Assembly: GCA_964474415.1 (NCBI GenBank)
Contig: CAYYSO010000041.1
Coordinates: 1 to 16,089 of the forward strand
Direction: 5' to 3'
Origin: Methylomarinum sp964474415
GTDB lineage: Bacteria > Pseudomonadota > Gammaproteobacteria > Methylococcales > Methylomonadaceae
Length of the DNA stretch: 16,089 nucleotides
Position numbers and translations under genes: made by a program. Shown piece by piece: positions 15,281 to 16,089 of the stretch. Each line of letters opens with the position of its first letter. The stretch's first letter is position 1. The notes beneath the pieces were generated by a model. The model was not told the origin of the DNA and did no database searches. It saw only the letters and a list, made by a program, of their open reading frames with translations.

Positions 15281-15793
15281 CTAAACAACAGCATTCAGAT
15301 TTTTATCTTCATACAAACGCAGTTTTTTCCAACCGGTAAATTTACTGTCATCAAAAGGAATATCGTGATCTATAGCATGCTCATAACAACTGCGAAATAA
15401 ACGTGCTGTACGAAAAGCATGCAGTTCATCATCAGCTGTCACGATGTCTACATTACCAACCTGAAAAGTTTTATTGCGTGATTTACCGTCTTTTACCCAA
15501 AAAACCGTATAGCATAAATAGCTTTTATCTTTTCTGTGGTCGTATTTTATAGTTCTGGAAACCCCCGTTACACCAGTGGTCGTCTTGTTTTTGGGCGGTT
15601 TCAAAAAACGCGTTCTACTGCCTTTTAGCACCACCAGCATTTGATCACGCCAAGTAATTGCCGCTTGTAAAGACTTGTTTTTATTTCCCCATAATTTATG
15701 AGAAAAATAACGACTGCTTTCTTTACCTCGCCTGACGATTCGCACCTGATAACCGAAAGCATCGGGTTCTGTTATATGTTTTACTTTTGCCAT
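15281..15793 (-). CDS. AP2-like putative DNA-binding protein
   Basis: A 170-residue basic protein with two apparent copies of an AP2-like fold. The first copy (about 12-58) reads FGYQVRIVRRGKESSRYFSH, then an Ala-rich helix AAITWRDQMLVVLKG. A basic linker with LKPPKNKTT leads to the second copy (about 72-140), TGVTGVSRT, then CYTVFWVKDGKSRNKTFQVG and a helix AFRTARLFRSCYEHAI. Three beta-strands followed by one helix, with G-V-x-G-V-S before the strands, is the AP2/ERF and AP2-HNH pattern. No HNH or other nuclease motif is present, so a regulatory role is more likely than homing. It converges on the TPR gene (15-base gap) and diverges from a peroxiredoxin. Short palindromes lie just upstream of its start. 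The domain call is by eye and needs a profile search. Confidence 0.6.
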   Translation of the reverse strand: MAKVKHITEPDAFGYQVRIVRRGKESSRYFSHKLWGNKNKSLQAAITWRDQMLVVLKGSRTRFLKPPKNKTTTGVTGVSRTIKYDHRKDKSYLCYTVFWVKDGKSRNKTFQVGNVDIVTADDELHAFRTARLFRSCYEHAIDHDIPFDDSKFTGWKKLRLYEDKNLNAVV

Positions 15794-15804
15794 AATCTCT
15801 AAAA

Positions 15805-15835
15805 CCTAAAGTTAGGCGACTATCGTATGAATAGT
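15805..15835. promoter_or_regulatory. Two palindromes upstream of the AP2-like gene, candidate operators
   Basis: CCTAA-AG-TTAGG (15805-15816) lies 11-23 bases before the leftward AP2-like start. ACTAT-N7-ATAGT (15819-15823 and 15831-15835) follows immediately. The second contains CTAT-N7-ATAG, which resembles half of an OxyR site, but the outer elements are absent. They may control the AP2-like gene, the peroxiredoxin, or both. Confidence 0.3.
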
Positions 15836-15983
15836 GCCATACAAATAGACAAGACATCATATCCCTGACGTTATCTGTGTAGTTCAATGATTACAAATTA
15901 TCCTCGAAGTGAAAAATAAATCAAGTAGAAATTTATCAATTAGTGAACTGTTTCCTAGTATTTTGGTGTAGAATATCTCAAAT

Positions 15984-15998
15984 CCACTGCATCAGTGG
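15984..15998 (+). promoter_or_regulatory. Perfect hairpin upstream of the peroxiredoxin gene
   Basis: CCACTG-CAT-CAGTGG forms a 6-bp stem with a 3-base loop, 53 bases before the start codon. A possible -10 element, TAGAAT (15969-15974), precedes it, so the hairpin would sit close to the 5' end of the transcript. It could be an operator or an mRNA-stabilising stem. No T-run follows, so it is not a terminator. Confidence 0.35.
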
Positions 15999-16040
15999 CA
16001 TAATGTTTTATTACAACACCTTGTTATACAAGTATTTTTT

Positions 16041-16089
16041 GGAGAAAAACGATGAGCGTATTAGTAGGTAAACAAGCGCCGGACTTTAC
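16041..16089 (+). CDS. Peroxiredoxin (AhpC/TSA family), 5' fragment
   Basis: A clear ribosome binding site GGAG (16041-16044) is followed by ATG at 16052. Only 12 codons are inside the window, reading MSVLVGKQAPDF. The V-G-x-x-A-P-D-F start is characteristic of typical 2-Cys peroxiredoxins, which reduce hydrogen peroxide and organic hydroperoxides. The catalytic cysteines lie outside the window. It is divergent from the AP2-like gene, with a 258-base gap between them. Confidence 0.75.

Noticed and set aside
15266..15330. Bidirectional terminator between the TPR and AP2-like genes
   Set aside because: No stable stem with a T-run was found in the 15-base gap or just beyond it; AGCAT occurs only as a direct repeat.
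15819..15845. Full OxyR binding site upstream of the peroxiredoxin gene
   Set aside because: Only the inner CTAT-N7-ATAG is present; the outer ATAG and CTAT elements at 7-base spacing are absent.

Overview
The window looks like ordinary chromosome from a gammaproteobacterium. The evidence is gene content: an EmrAB/TolC-type efflux locus, HemW, PyrE, TrmB, a class I DAHP synthase, a fused ThiS-ThiG and a TonB2-type energy module. A Methylococcales-like methanotroph would fit the gene mix and moderate GC, but that placement is an impression and no marker in the window proves it. I see no rRNA, tRNA, CRISPR array, insertion sequence or prophage.

Region by region. Bases 1-4273 hold an efflux locus. 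An MFS pump (only its N-terminus is present) and a HlyD/EmrA adaptor run leftward. A TetR repressor, a TolC-like outer membrane factor and hemW run rightward. The intergenic space carries a perfect 21-bp palindrome embedded in two recognisable divergent promoters, which is a compact arrangement for TetR control of all three pump parts. hemW overlaps the TolC gene by ATGA, so a heme chaperone appears coupled to the efflux operon. pyrE follows at 4303-4941. After it comes a 295-base AT-rich gap with overlapping inverted repeats and a possible 38-codon ORF, then a large solitary dynamin-like GTPase (5237-7201).

Bases 7271-10119 are leftward housekeeping metabolism: DAHP synthase, then thiazole synthase fused to its own sulfur carrier ThiS, then tRNA m7G46 methyltransferase. 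The first two are 9 bases apart, which suggests an operon.

Bases 10393-15265 form a tightly packed rightward six-gene operon: DUF3450, TtpC (a large ExbB-like protein), ExbB2, ExbD2, TonB2 and a TPR protein. Almost all junctions overlap or nearly so. The predicted job is proton-motive-force energising of TonB-dependent outer membrane receptors through an enlarged, partly periplasmic complex. No receptor gene lies in the window.

Bases 15281-16089 hold a leftward small protein that resembles a bacterial AP2-type DNA-binding protein, a shared 258-base regulatory gap containing short palindromes and a hairpin, and the first 12 codons of a peroxiredoxin. I did not find a wholly new system. The best candidates for a second look are the AP2-like protein, the dynamin with its structured leader, and the ThiS-ThiG fusion.
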